Of a stretch of DNA of 64,000 nt, positions 25,901 to 35,599 are shown piece after piece (the first letter of the stretch is position 1; the number at the start of each line of letters is the position of its first letter). The notes under the pieces were generated by a model, which did no database searches, was not told where the DNA came from, and was given only the letters and a program-made list of their open reading frames with translations. Both the position numbers and the translations under genes were made by a program. Origin of the DNA: Aplectana chamaeleonis (lineage: Eukaryota > Nematoda > Chromadorea > Rhabditida > Cosmocercidae); contig JAPDOI010000906.1 of NCBI GenBank assembly GCA_029168955.1, forward strand, positions 62,001 to 126,000, given 5' to 3'.

Positions 25901-28900
25901 CGAAAATGTCTGTAGTTGACAGTTGCAGGTCTGGAAAGTACCTCTGATTCAGGCGACTTACGAAGTCCATCAAACTTAGTGAGTCTAGTCCGAGTTCCAC
26001 AAATCCTTTTGATAAAGTGTTTCCGTCCATAGGAATTGGTTTGGGAAGAACGTCTTGAACGGCTGATAACAAAGAAGTCACAATCTCATCAGGTATACGG
26101 GTCCGTGATTCACCATTGGTTTTCCTCTCATCATTAGTGTTCGTCCTCCTGTTTCTGATGTGGTTAGCTAGTTCCTCGATACTGGGGTAGTCGAAAATGT
26201 CTGTAGTTGACAGTTGCAGGTCTGGAAAGTACCTCTGATTCAGGCGACTTACGAAGTCCATCAAACTTAGTGAGTCTAGTCCGAGTTCCACAAATCCTTT
26301 TGATAAAGTGTTTCCGTCGATAGGAATTGGTTCGGGAAGAACGTCTTGAACGGCTGATAACAAAGAAGTCACAATCTTATCAGGTATACGGGTCCGTGAT
26401 TCACCATTGGTTTTCCTCTCATCATTAGTGTTCGTCCTCCTGTTTCTGATGTGGTTAGCTAGTTCCTCGATACTGGGGTAGTCGAAAATGTCTGTAGTTG
26501 ACAGTTGCAGGTCTGGAAAGTACCTCTGATTCAGGCGACTTACGAAGTCCATCAAACTTAGTGAGTCTAGTCCGAGTTCCACAAATCCTTTTGATAAAGT
26601 GTTTCCGTCGATAGGAATTGGTTCCGGGAAGAACGTCTTGAACGGCTGATAACAAAGAAGTCACAATCTTATCAGGTATACGGGTCCTTGATTCACCATT
26701 GGTTTTCCTCTCATCATTAGTGTTCGTCCTCCTGTTTCTGATGTGGTTAGCTAGTTCCTCGATACTGGGGTAGTCGAAAATGTCTGTAGTTGACAGTTGC
26801 AGGTCTGGAAAGTACCTCTGATTCAGGCGACTTACGAAGTCCATCAAACTTAGTGAGGCTAGTCCGAGCTCCACAAATCCTTTTGATAAAGTGTTTCCGT
26901 CGATAGGAATTGGTTCGGGAAGAACGTCTTGAACGGCTGATAACAAAGAAGTCACAATCTTATCAGGTATACGGGTCCGTGATTCACCATTGGTTTTCCT
27001 CTCATCATTAGTGTTCGTCCTCCTGTTTCTGATGTGGTTAGCTAGTTCCTCGATACTGGGGTAGTCGAAAATGTCTGTAGTTGACAGTTGCAGGTCTGGA
27101 AAGTACCTCTGATTCAGGCGACTTACGAAGTCCATCAAACTTAGTGAGTCTAGTCCGAGTTCCACAAATCCTTTTGATAAAGTGTTTCCGTCGATAGGAA
27201 TTGGTTCGGGAAGAACGTCTTGAACGGCTGATAACAAAGAAGTCACAATCTTATCAGGTATACGGGTCCGTGATTCACCATTGGTTTTCCTCTCATCATT
27301 AGTGTTCGTCCTCCTGTTTCTGATGTGGTTAGCTAGTTCCTCGATACTGGGGTAGTCGAAAATGTCTGTAGTTGACAGTTGCAGGTCTGGAAAGTACCTC
27401 TGATTCAGGCGACTTACGAAGTCCATCAAACTTAGTGAGTCTAGTCCGAGTTCCACAAATCCTTTTGATAAAGTGTTTCCGTCGATAGGAATTGGTTCGG
27501 GAAGAACGTCTTGAACGGCTGATAACAAAGAAGTCACAATCTTATCAGGTATACGGGTCCGTGATTCACCATTGGTTTTCCTCTCATCATTAGTGTTCGT
27601 CCTCCTGTTTCTGATGTGGTTAGCTAGTTCCTCGATACTGGGGTAGTCGAAAATGTCTGTAGTTGACAGTTGCAGGTCTGGAAAGTACCTCTGATTCAGG
27701 CGACTTACGAAGTCCATCAAACTTAGTGAGTCTAGTCCGAGTTCCACAAATCCTTTTGATAAAGTGTTTCCGTCGATAGGAATTGGTTCGGGAAGAACGT
27801 CTTGAACGGCTGATAACAAAGAAGTCACAATCTTATCAGGTATACGGGTCCGTGATTCACCATTGGTTTTCCTCTCATCATTAGTGTTCGTCCTCCTGTT
27901 TCTGATGTGGTTAGCTAGTTCCTCGATACTGGGGTAGTCGAAAATGTCTGTAGTTGACAGTTGCAGGTCTGGAAAGTACCTCTGATTCAGGCGACTTACG
28001 AAGTCCATCAAACTTAGTGAGTCTAGTCCGAGTTCCACAAATCCTTTTGATAAAGTGTTTCCGTCGATAGGAATTGGTTCGGGAAGAACGTCTTGAACGG
28101 CTGATAACAAAGAAGTCACAATCTTATCAGGTATACGGGTCCGTGATTCACCATTGGTTTTCCCCTCATCATTAGTGTTCGTCCTCCTGTTTCTGATGTG
28201 GTTAGCTAGTTCCTCGATACTGGGGTAGTCGAAAATGTCTGTAGTTGACAGTTGCAGGTCTGGAAAGTACCTCTGATTCAGGCGACTTACGAAGTCCATC
28301 AAACTTAGTGAGTCTAGTCCGAGTTCCACAAATCCTTTTGATAAAGTGTTTCCGTCGATAGGAATTGGTTCGGGAAGAACGTCTTGAACGGCTGATAACA
28401 AAGAAGTCACAATCTTATCAGGTATACGGGTCCGTGATTCACCATTGGTTTTCCTCTCATCATTAGTGTTCGTCCTCCTGTTTCTGATGTGGTTAGCTAG
28501 TTCCTCGATACTGGGGTAGTCGAAAATGTCTGTAGTTGACAGTTGCAGGTCTGGAAAGTACCTCTGATTCAGGCGAATTACGAAGTCCATCAAACTTAGT
28601 GAGTCTAGTCCGAGTTCCACAAATCCTTTTGATAAAGTGTTTCCGTCCATAGGTTTTGGTTTGGGAAGAACGTCTTGAACGGCTGATAACAAAGAAGTCA
28701 CAATCTCATCAGGTATACGGGTCCGTGATTCACCATTGGTTTTCCTCTCATCATTAGTGTTCGTCCTCCTGTTTCTGATGTGGTTAGCTAGTTCCTCGAT
28801 ACTGGGGTAGTCGAAAATGTCTGTAGTTGACAGTTGCAGGTCTGGAAAGTACCTCTGATTCAGGCGAATTACGAAGTCCATCAAACTTAGTGAGTCTAGT

Positions 28901-31900
28901 CCGAGTTCCACAAATCCTTTTGATAAAGTGTTTCCGTCGATAGGAATTGGTTCGGGAAGAACGTCTTGAACGGCTGATAACAAAGAAGTCACAATCTCAT
29001 CAGGTATACGGGTCCGTGATTCACCATTGGTTTTCCTCTCATCATTAGTGTTCGTCCTCCTGTTTCTGATGTGGTCAGCTAGTTCCTCGATACTGGGGTA
29101 GTCGAAAATGTCTGTAGTTGACAGTTGCAGGTCTGGAAAGTACCTCTGATTCAGGCGACTTACGAAGTCCATCAAACTTAGTGAGTCTAGTCCGAGTTCC
29201 ACAAATCCTTTTGATAAAGTGTTTCCGTCGATAGGAATTGGTTTGGGAAGAACGCTTTGAACAGCTGATATCAAAAAAGTCACAATTTTATCAAGAACAC
29301 GAGCTCTCGACTCTTTCTGATCTGTGTTTTTGAGGCTGTCGTACCACTTTGGATTGCTCATGAATGTGGCGTCGTCATCTGAAATGTTTACCACTCTTGA
29401 ATTACTATCAAGTTCATTTCTTTCCCGATGTGAATGCTCGCTGGTATTGTCACAATAGCTTTCAGAGAAACGCCTTCTCTTCTTTGAACTCGCAAAATTT
29501 GGTGCTGATATTGTTGAGAGCTTTGTGTGTACTATTTGTCCTGAAACGGCTTCGGAGGCTATTTTTTCAATGTCGTGGCGATTGTGTTGTTTTGAAATGA
29601 TGTCACTATTTTCACGTTCACTTTCCGCGCACCATAATCGTGGGGGGTTACTACGAGTATTCATTGCGTAGTCAATCTCCAATGCTGTAGTTTTTAAGCA
29701 ATGTACTGGTCCTCTGTGATGCGTAGAAGAACATAGGTCTGTCAATCGGATGTGCATCAATGTTTTTCCATGATATTCCACCACAGATACAGTATTGCTT
29801 CCATAGAGCGCCTTGCGAATTTGGAATCTGAAAGGCAGTCGAGACAGCAAACTGAAGGAATCAGCGATTGTTCCAGGATTCATGCAGAGGGATGCCTCAA
29901 TAGCAGCCGAGTATCGGGAGCTTTCGAGCTCGGAGTCCACGAAGGCATAGTTGAAATCATTTGTCACGGTAATGTTCGAACGTCTTAGTACTGGTGTAAA
30001 TAATGGCCTCAATTTTCGAGAAACCTTATTTCTGCTCGTCGCTTCCCTCTTCGACCCTGTGATTAGATTCTTATTCTTGTTGATTGAGACTTTGCAGCTA
30101 AAGAAATGGTGCTGGCCCAAACTCGCAAACACCTCGCAAGTCCTGCCGGCGCATTTTACTTTTGTTTCAAGCAGGCATGGCGATACTGGTTGACAATTCG
30201 TCACATTAACATCTTCTATGAAAAAACTGTTGTGGTTTTGCTGGGAAACAGCGGCATGAACAATTTCTATAACAATGCCGAGTCCAATGGAGCCCTTTTT
30301 AAACAAATAGGGATGCCGTAGGTCGTCAAGCCAGTTGTTGAATGTGGTACATGAGTTCGTCTCCTCCTTGATCATGCCGATTAGATAGTGATCAAATAAT
30401 TTGACCCTCTGACTGAACCAGAAAGGTTGTCGCTTAAAGAAGTATGTAGGAATACCGAGACATTTCCTCGACTCATCATAAAGACACGAGAAATTTAGAT
30501 CGAATCCATCTGCAAATGCCCTCGAAAAATCAAGAATTGAGTTGTGATGGTCCACGGTGATACCATTGTCATAACGAATTTCAATTGTTGACGACGACTC
30601 CGTTGCCCAGCTTCGCGAGGAATTTAAGTAGCGTTTCAATAAACTATTATTTGAGACACTAATATCATTTTTTGCCAATGCTCGGGTTAGCTGAGGTCCA
30701 CTTGGTAGACTCAGGAGATCAATGGAAGACTGTGATTTTGACAGGAAGGATAGCGCCATCAGGGAAAGTATTAGCTCTCTGCTTGTTTTTACATAGATTT
30801 CTACACCCGGGAGCACATCCATAACGAACTGAATGAAGCATAGGAGAAGTTTATGGCTTTCAGGCATTCTTAGCTCCTGAACACTCCGAAAATGTTTGGA
30901 AAATGCAGGAAATTGAAGCATGTCGAATGATACGCTAGTGTTGCACAGGAAAATGGCAGCTCCTTTCATATTCTCTGTTGAAGACCTAAGAAACTTTTGA
31001 TATACACAACGTCGCCTGTCAAAAACGAGGGAGCAGCGATGGCTGTAATGGACGCGGTGGAGAGCAAATGTGGTAGCTATGGCTTCTAGGGAATGGGTTG
31101 AGTTCAAAACAAAGTCCACGACCTGATGCAGCATTCCTTCCAGCGATGTCTCGTTTTTAGCGCTGAGAGGCAGCAAGTAGTGTTTTCGGAGCATCGCAGT
31201 GTTGTCGAACGAACTTGGCGGTTTCGCAACAATCGCAGCAGCATTTGTACCGCTGACACCGAAAGAGGTCATGCCACATTTCGTCAAGTTTCTATCTTCA
31301 CCAACGACTGGAAGCATCAGAGAACCGATATTGATCCGACTACTTGTCACATGAAAGTGTATCGTAGGAGGAATGTAACTGTTTCTGAGCATGAGTGCTA
31401 GTTTGAGTAGCGCAGCAGCTCCCGCAGAAGCCTCTCCGTGTCCGATTGAGGACTTTATACTCCCAATGGTCACATTTTTCAGAATTGACGATAGAGCATT
31501 CACTTCAATTGTGTCACCAACTGTTGTCCCGGTAGCATGCGCTTCCCAATACTGCAGGTCCGCGTGAGCATTGTTTTGAACCAGCAAATGGACAAGAGAT
31601 TTATGTGCTTCAGAATTTGGTGTTGTTAGTGAGACGCTTCTTCCTCCATGGTTAGAGTTCATGGCAACAATCTTCGACATGTATTCTACGCCTGGTTTAG
31701 CCTTTTCTAGTATAAGCACTACACATCCGTCGGAACGCCCATATCCACATGCTCTTGCGTCGAAACTCATCGACATTCCGTGGCGGGACAGCATTCCTCC
31801 ATTTGCTCGAACACCTTGCCCTTTCTCGCTCAGAATTAAATTCACTCCAGCAACAATAGCGATTGAACACCTTCCTTTCCTCAGCGCGTCAATAGCCAGT

Positions 31901-32721
31901 TCTACGGCTATCAAAGATGAGCTGCAGGCGGTATCTACTGTCATTGTCGGACCATTACAGCCAAACACATAGCTAATTCGCCCAGAAATAACTGCGCACA
32001 TTGAACCAAGCATTGATGTAATAGAAGAGTTTGTCTCCATGAGATCCGAGTATTCCTTTTCCATGAGGCCGACGAACACACCTGCACCACTAACATCTTT
32101 TATTCCAGCGTTTTCAATGCATTCGTGAACACACTCAATCACGAGTCGTTGCTGAGGATCTATTGCCTCCGCTTCACTTTTCGAAATATTGAAAAAGGAG
32201 GGATCGAAATCGGACACGTTCTGCTGTATGAAATTTCCACCTTCGACTGGCACGCCATATTTCTTGCTATCTATTAGACAATCTCTAGTGGGAATTCTAT
32301 TTCCAGGAATTCTCGATGCTGTGCTTCTACCAGATTTCAGAAGATCCCATAAATCAGAGGTGTCATTGACGCCACCTGGCAGGCGACAAGCAGCTGCCAG
32401 TATTCCAGTTGAATTGTCCTTGTCATTTTTGAATTTATCCTCGTCATCGTAGTAATGTCCAAAAGAAGACGGCCCATCTTTGTCATCAGTACATGAAGGC
32501 GTCACCCTTGTTTGAGAGCGTCCTCGCTTCACGTGGTCTTGATCTTTCACGACCATATGACTGCTCTTCCAGCTGAGCGCTGGCTTCCCAGCGAGAAACG
32601 GTAAACTGACGGCTACCCTCTCTTGCTCCTGAAACTGTAGACGATTTTCCTCAAACACGACGTAGCCAGGAGGATAGGATGAACGAGGCCTGAAACCCCT
32701 TTTCTCAATCCAGAGTAGCAC
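7498..32721 (-). CDS. pks-1: Giant hybrid polyketide synthase / non-ribosomal peptide synthetase (PKS-1-like)
   Basis: A multimodular assembly-line enzyme. In translation order the domains are KS, AT remnant, DH-like, 25 tandem ACPs, KR, AT, DH, KS, KR, ACP, KS, AT, KR, ACP/PCP, C, A, PCP and TE, about 8,340 codons plus a second exon. Only nematode PKS-1 is known to me as an animal protein combining PKS and NRPS modules ending in a TE; that enzyme makes nemamides with NRPS-1. Orthology is inferred from architecture, not from alignment. No ATG occurs at the 5' end of the first open frame (32721 is a GTG preceded by a stop). The first ATG is at 32556, 50 residues before the KS, and is the simplest start, but an upstream exon could splice in at one of the TTTCAG sites near 32615 or 32690. 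Sixteen small indels inside the ACP array break the frame (see findings). The 3' end is incomplete. The host product is unknown. Confidence 0.85.
7654..7709 (-). other. 56-bp intron splitting the thioesterase
   Basis: On the minus strand the donor is GCG|GTATGT (GT at 7709-7708) and the acceptor TTTATAG|GTA (AG at 7655-7654). Reading through gives a stop at the acceptor. Splicing in phase 0 joins FYAKA to VAAHTGNTRP and brings in the thioesterase nucleophile motif GHSLGG. This is the clearest evidence that the gene is eukaryotic and spliced. Confidence 0.88.
7950..10880 (-). other. NRPS module: condensation - adenylation - PCP
   Basis: The C domain has the catalytic HHMLTDGWS (HHxxxDG, about 10.46 kb) and GYPVSGRN. 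The A domain has HTSGSQGSPKG (A3), FDVSV (A4), YGPTE (A5), GELILGGAKVARGY (A6), YRTGD (A7), GRIDSQMKVRGFRVE (A8) and NTSGKI with the A10 Lys. The PCP has FFALGGHSLLLFEL (about 8.05 kb). All core motifs are present, so one amino acid should be activated and condensed with the polyketide. The amino acid was not predicted because the code residues could not be aligned reliably by eye. Confidence 0.92.
10910..14970 (-). other. KS3 - AT2 - KR3 - carrier module of the PKS-NRPS
   Basis: KS3 has YSACSTAL (about 14.44 kb), ECHGTGTLVGD and KANIGHGFAAGG. AT2 has APQGVQYPNM, GHSVGEY (about 13.14 kb) and HGFHSSM, which again fits malonyl. KR3 has GGHGAIG (about 11.8 kb), YAAGV and the Ser/Tyr/Asn set in TSSLSG...EDYSASN. 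The carrier has FFDCGGNSLSAL (about 11.02 kb), a PCP-style site, which suits hand-over to the condensation domain that follows. Confidence 0.88.
14985..18230 (-). other. KS2 - KR2 - ACP module of the PKS-NRPS
   Basis: KS2 keeps DTACSSS (about 17.76 kb), ECHGTGTFLGD and VLGHGEAASG, although the usual DPQQR is replaced by DVLQR. No AT follows: a short linker (TPSYALKNKKYWPF) leads straight to KR2 with GGTGGIG (about 15.97 kb), HCAGY and ASSIACILGSVGQANYAFAN. The ACP carries LGIDSLMLEEI (about 15.08 kb) and is clearly different from the array ACPs. The extender unit must be loaded by AT1 or AT2, or in trans. Confidence 0.88.
18330..22060 (-). other. KR1 - AT1 - DH2 segment of the PKS-NRPS
   Basis: KR1 has GGLSGIG (about 21.36 kb), HSAGI, and the catalytic Ser/Tyr/Asn pattern in MSSF...QLNYALSN. 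A low-complexity linker of about 150 residues follows. AT1 has GQGSQ (about 20.1 kb), the nucleophile motif GHSVGE (about 19.84 kb) and YPFHSS, whose FH suggests malonyl rather than methylmalonyl specificity. DH2 has DHYVKGENLIPG (about 19.04 kb) and the Asp motif LFDASLHAV, so it should be active. The order is unusual because this AT is not preceded by its own KS. Confidence 0.88.
22060..29310 (-). repeat. Tandem array of 25 ACP domains
   Basis: There are 25 units of 291 bp (97 residues), counted by the recurring GLDSLSL codons from 29179 down to 22191; the spacing is 291 bp apart from local indels. Each unit has an N-terminal helix (LLSAVQDVLP), the phosphopantetheine site LGLDSLSLMDF with its Ser, DIFDYPSIEELA as the third/fourth helix signature, and a hydrophilic linker (RRTNTNDERKTNGESRT). 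Variants recur: PEPIPIDG, PKPIPMDG, PKPKPMDG, ANHIRN or ADHIRN, DKIV or DEIV. Units at about 27.0-28.4 kb are almost identical in DNA, which points to recent unequal exchange or gene conversion. One unit (near 26.86 kb) reads GLASL, losing the conserved Asp but keeping the Ser. Confidence 0.93.
29660..30429 (-). other. Dehydratase-like double hot-dog region of module 1
   Basis: RHPYLFKKGSIGLG resembles the first DH motif (catalytic His followed by a Gly-containing strand), and NPGTIADSFSLL followed by LPFRF resembles the second motif with its acidic residue. Both are diverged from the consensus, so activity is uncertain. A linker with a KKRRRF basic patch follows and leads into the ACP array. 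Confidence 0.6.
30430..31214 (-). other. Remnant acyltransferase region of module 1
   Basis: The usual KS-AT linker (YLLPLSAKN...) and the post-AT linker (GIPTYFFKRQPFWF) are both present, but only about 150-170 residues lie between them, against about 300 in a normal AT. GHSxG and GQGxQ are absent. The segment cannot be a canonical AT, so this module presumably borrows malonyl units from another AT. Confidence 0.7.
31215..32406 (-). other. KS domain 1 of the PKS-NRPS
   Basis: The domain begins at GILAAACRLPGGV and carries the full condensing triad: Cys in DTACSSSL (about 31.93 kb), His in EAHATGT, and His in SSIGHGEASAG. DPQQR is also present. It is therefore predicted to be an active ketosynthase. 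The N-terminal flank of 50-105 residues is hydrophilic, with no docking domain I could recognise. Confidence 0.93.
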
Positions 32722-33600
32722 AGAAAATCAAAAGCAAATATCAGAAGCGGACAATATTAAAGGATAAATTTGATAGATTTAGAGACAGAAATGAAATCGC
32801 AACAGGGCTAAAGGCAGCAGACACGCTCGAAAAAGTTGTTGAGGTAACTACGCTACTTGGGTCATATGGCCCCTAGTAGAACGCTCACGCCGATGGATGC
32901 GTCAAAAATGAGTGAAAACTACTAAGTCGAAAATTTTCGCCAGTTCCGCCATGAACTTTCAACCCCGCCCCCTCAATTTACGAATACGGTCACTTCGGCT
33001 GCTTTTTGAAGCTTCCAACGAGATGAACGTTCTAGTACAGGCTATAAGAGTCTATCGGCTTCGCTATCCCAACCGTTTTATCGTTAATATTAGCTATTTC
33101 AACCGCTCGCGCACAACTCGTCCAATCTTACCCCATAACAAAAACAGCCGTTATCCCTGTATTTGCATGCAGTTTTCGTCGGTTTTTTCGTTAGTTTCCC
33201 ATACTACTAGCTTCAACCCTTCAATTTATGACTTAAAATCGATACTATTTCTGAGCGTGTCTGCTGCCTTTAACAAAACATAAATAGGCAACTGCCAAAT
33301 AGACACAGATTTTTTATCAGAAAAGGTCGATTTCAGTAGCTCACGAGCTCATAGGCCGCATGTGATGACTCTCGAACAGGGTTCGGCGCGAGGGGTGATG
33401 TATCACAGGAGGGGGGTCGGACCCGTCGACATCCGGAGGGGAGGGGGTCGGACCTTCGACCAACCGAGAACCAAGATGGCCTTCTGTCAGGGGCGGGGAG
33501 GTGTTTCGAGAGCCATATCGTTAGTATAAAATATAACGGCATATTGAGACGGCAAAATGAGATCACAATAAGGGGTCAAAATATTACTGGAGATCAAACT
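32722..33600. other. Region upstream of the PKS-NRPS gene
   Basis: A short AT-rich stretch that should hold the promoter and possibly a first exon. No TATA box or trans-splice signal could be named with confidence. Two GGGGTCGGACC motifs lie at about 33.41 and 33.45 kb; the same motif recurs near 36.71 and 62.3 kb. Confidence 0.4.
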
Positions 33601-33617
33601 GAGAGGGTGACACTCAG

Positions 33618-34329
33618 ACAGTCGGGGCTTAGTACGTCGGCACAATACCGTTAGTACGCCAGGGCAAACCTGGCATACTAACGCTCGTTGTGTGCAGGAG
33701 CTGCTGGTTGCGGCAGCATATCCTGCCAACGTATGCTGGCATACTAACGCTCGTTGTGTGCAGGAGCTGCCGGTTGCGGCAGCATATCCTGCCAACGTAT
33801 GCTGGCGTACTAACGCTCATTATCGACAGAATTTGGACTGCCACCCTCCTTACCGGTGTTGGATATAATTCTTGTCACGGCCAGCAGAAAGGAGAATATC
33901 CTCGCCGCGGTCCCCAACCAGGAGGCTTCCTCGCGATGGGCGATGGGGATGATCCCCTTAGCGTTCCAAAAATTAACTTCCGAACAGTGACACAAGGTCA
34001 CCTCCTCGGACTGGCCTCAAACGGCCAACTGCCCCCTCAACGAGACTGGCCGCCTTATATACCCGCCGCCGTCGTACAAGAGGATGCTGCAATGTTCATT
34101 CGTATTAGACAAATCAATGGAAGAGTGTCAGCAGACACTAGGAGAGAGTGGCTGGCAATAGCACGCGTGCCACGATAAACAAAGCGTTAGTACGCCAGCA
34201 CAAGCAACAGGAGCTCCTGGTCGTTGCCAGCATATCCTGCTGTTACCAGCAGCTACAGCACAGGTGCTGCCGATCCCTTTGTGCCGGCGTACTAACGGTA
34301 TTGTGCCGACGTACTAAGCCCCGACTGTC
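33618..34329. mobile_element. Non-autonomous inverted-repeat element, copy A
   Basis: The left end reads ACAGTCGGGGCTTAGTACGT, followed by CGGCACAATACCGTTAGTACGCC. The right end is its near-perfect reverse complement, with terminal repeats of about 45 bp. The interior includes a 63-bp tandem duplication and a block translating as TVTQGHLLGLASNGQLPPQR that is shared with copy B. No transposase was seen. Confidence 0.75.
33673..33804. repeat. Two-copy 63-bp tandem repeat
   Basis: Two almost identical units, each containing ACTAACGCTCGTTGTGTGCA and CAGCATATCCTGCCAACGTA, lie within the left part of element A. Confidence 0.85.
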
Positions 34330-34407
34330 CGAGCATGAGACTGGAGATCATACTGAAAGAGAAAAATGAGACAGGAGATCAAAAAAGAAGCTGAAGAGTG
34401 ACTCAGA

Positions 34408-35231
34408 CAGTCGGGGCTTTGTACGCCGGCACAAAGGGATTGACAGCACCCGTGCTGTAGCTGCTGGTAGCAGCAGGTCAACGACCAGGAGCTCCTGCCG
34501 CATGTGCTGGCGTAGTAACGCGTTGTTTATCGTGGCACGCGTACTATTGCCAGCCCCTCTCTCCTAGTGTCTGCTGACACTCTCCTCCATTGATTTGTCT
34601 GAGACGAATAAACATTGCAGCATCCTCTTGCCCGACGGCGGCAGGTAGAGTTCACGCAATCATTTTAGTCTGATTAATGGACGGGGCTGCGATGGTAGAT
34701 CACCCCGCGCGAATCAAAACCCCATTCCCCACTGAGGCCGCCAACCCCACACGGCCAGCCGCCTGGTCCATTCGTCAGACTAAAATGAAAACGGAAACTG
34801 TATAAAGGGGCGGGCAGTCTCGCTGAGGGGGCAGTTGGCCGTTTGAGGCCACTCCGAGGAGGTGACCTTGTGTCACTTTCCAGACGTTAATTTTGAACGC
34901 TGAGGGGTCATCCCCATGACTCATCGAGAGGGAAGCCTCCTCGTGAACCGTGGCGAAGATGATGTCCTTGTTGCGGACCGCGGCAAGGTTGGCCCACTTG
35001 TTGCTGGCCGTGACAAGGATCATGCCCAACACTGGCAAAGAAGGTGGCAGACCAAATTCTTTCATCGTTTGCAGAACAGGCTGTCGATAATGAGCGTTAG
35101 AACGCCAGCATATGTGGCAGGATATGCTGCCGCTGCCAGCAGCTCCTGCCCACTATGAGCGTTTGTACACCAGGTTTTCACTGGCGTACTAACGCTATTG
35201 TGCCGACGTACTACCCCGACTGTCCAAGGAG
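34408..35231. mobile_element. Non-autonomous inverted-repeat element, copy B (inverted relative to A)
   Basis: It has the same termini as copy A (CAGTCGGGGCTTTGTACGCC at the left; CCGACGTACTACCCCGACTG at the right). The shared internal block lies on the opposite strand, translating as TVTQGHLLG in copy A on plus and KVTQGHLLG here on minus. A short GGAGATC-rich spacer of about 80 bp separates the copies. Copy B contains a further insertion at 34661-34787. Confidence 0.7.
34661..34787. mobile_element. Small foldback MITE nested in element B
   Basis: A 127-bp element with ends CATTTTAGTCTGATTAATGG and the reverse complement of CATTTTAGTCTGACGAATGG. It interrupts sequence that is continuous in element A, which makes it the younger insertion. 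Confidence 0.75.
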
Positions 35232-35599
35232 AAACAACTGCGCGAAACAAATGAGGCAGGATATGAAATGCAGATGTAAAAATAAGGCCGAAATTCTAAG
35301 AAGAGGTGACAATTCACTGGCGGAGAAAGACGCAAGACAATAGACGGCAGTAGCATGGCCATCGTTAATGATTACGACATGGAAGCGGAGTCGTGGCCAG
35401 GTAAAGTGTGTTACCGAAGCGCCCCTGGATATGTCAGCAGCAGTGGTGTTGAGTATTCATTGTTATGGAGGTTATTACAAGCGTACTATTCTGACAACGG
35501 AATGACACATATGTTCTGAAATTTCGCAATCCAATATTCGTTGCCAGGCTCTCTTGCAACAACCTTCACGGAATTGACTCGTTAGGCAATTTCGATGGT

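Noticed and set aside
22060..29310. CRISPR array or satellite DNA
   Set aside because: The units are 291 bp, in a coding frame, and encode a clear ACP with the Ser site; there are no spacers.
7498..32721. Recent bacterial transfer or bacterial contamination
   Set aside because: The TE has a spliceosomal intron, the codon and base use match neighbouring DNA, and the flanks are animal transposons. Nematodes are known to carry their own PKS-NRPS hybrids.
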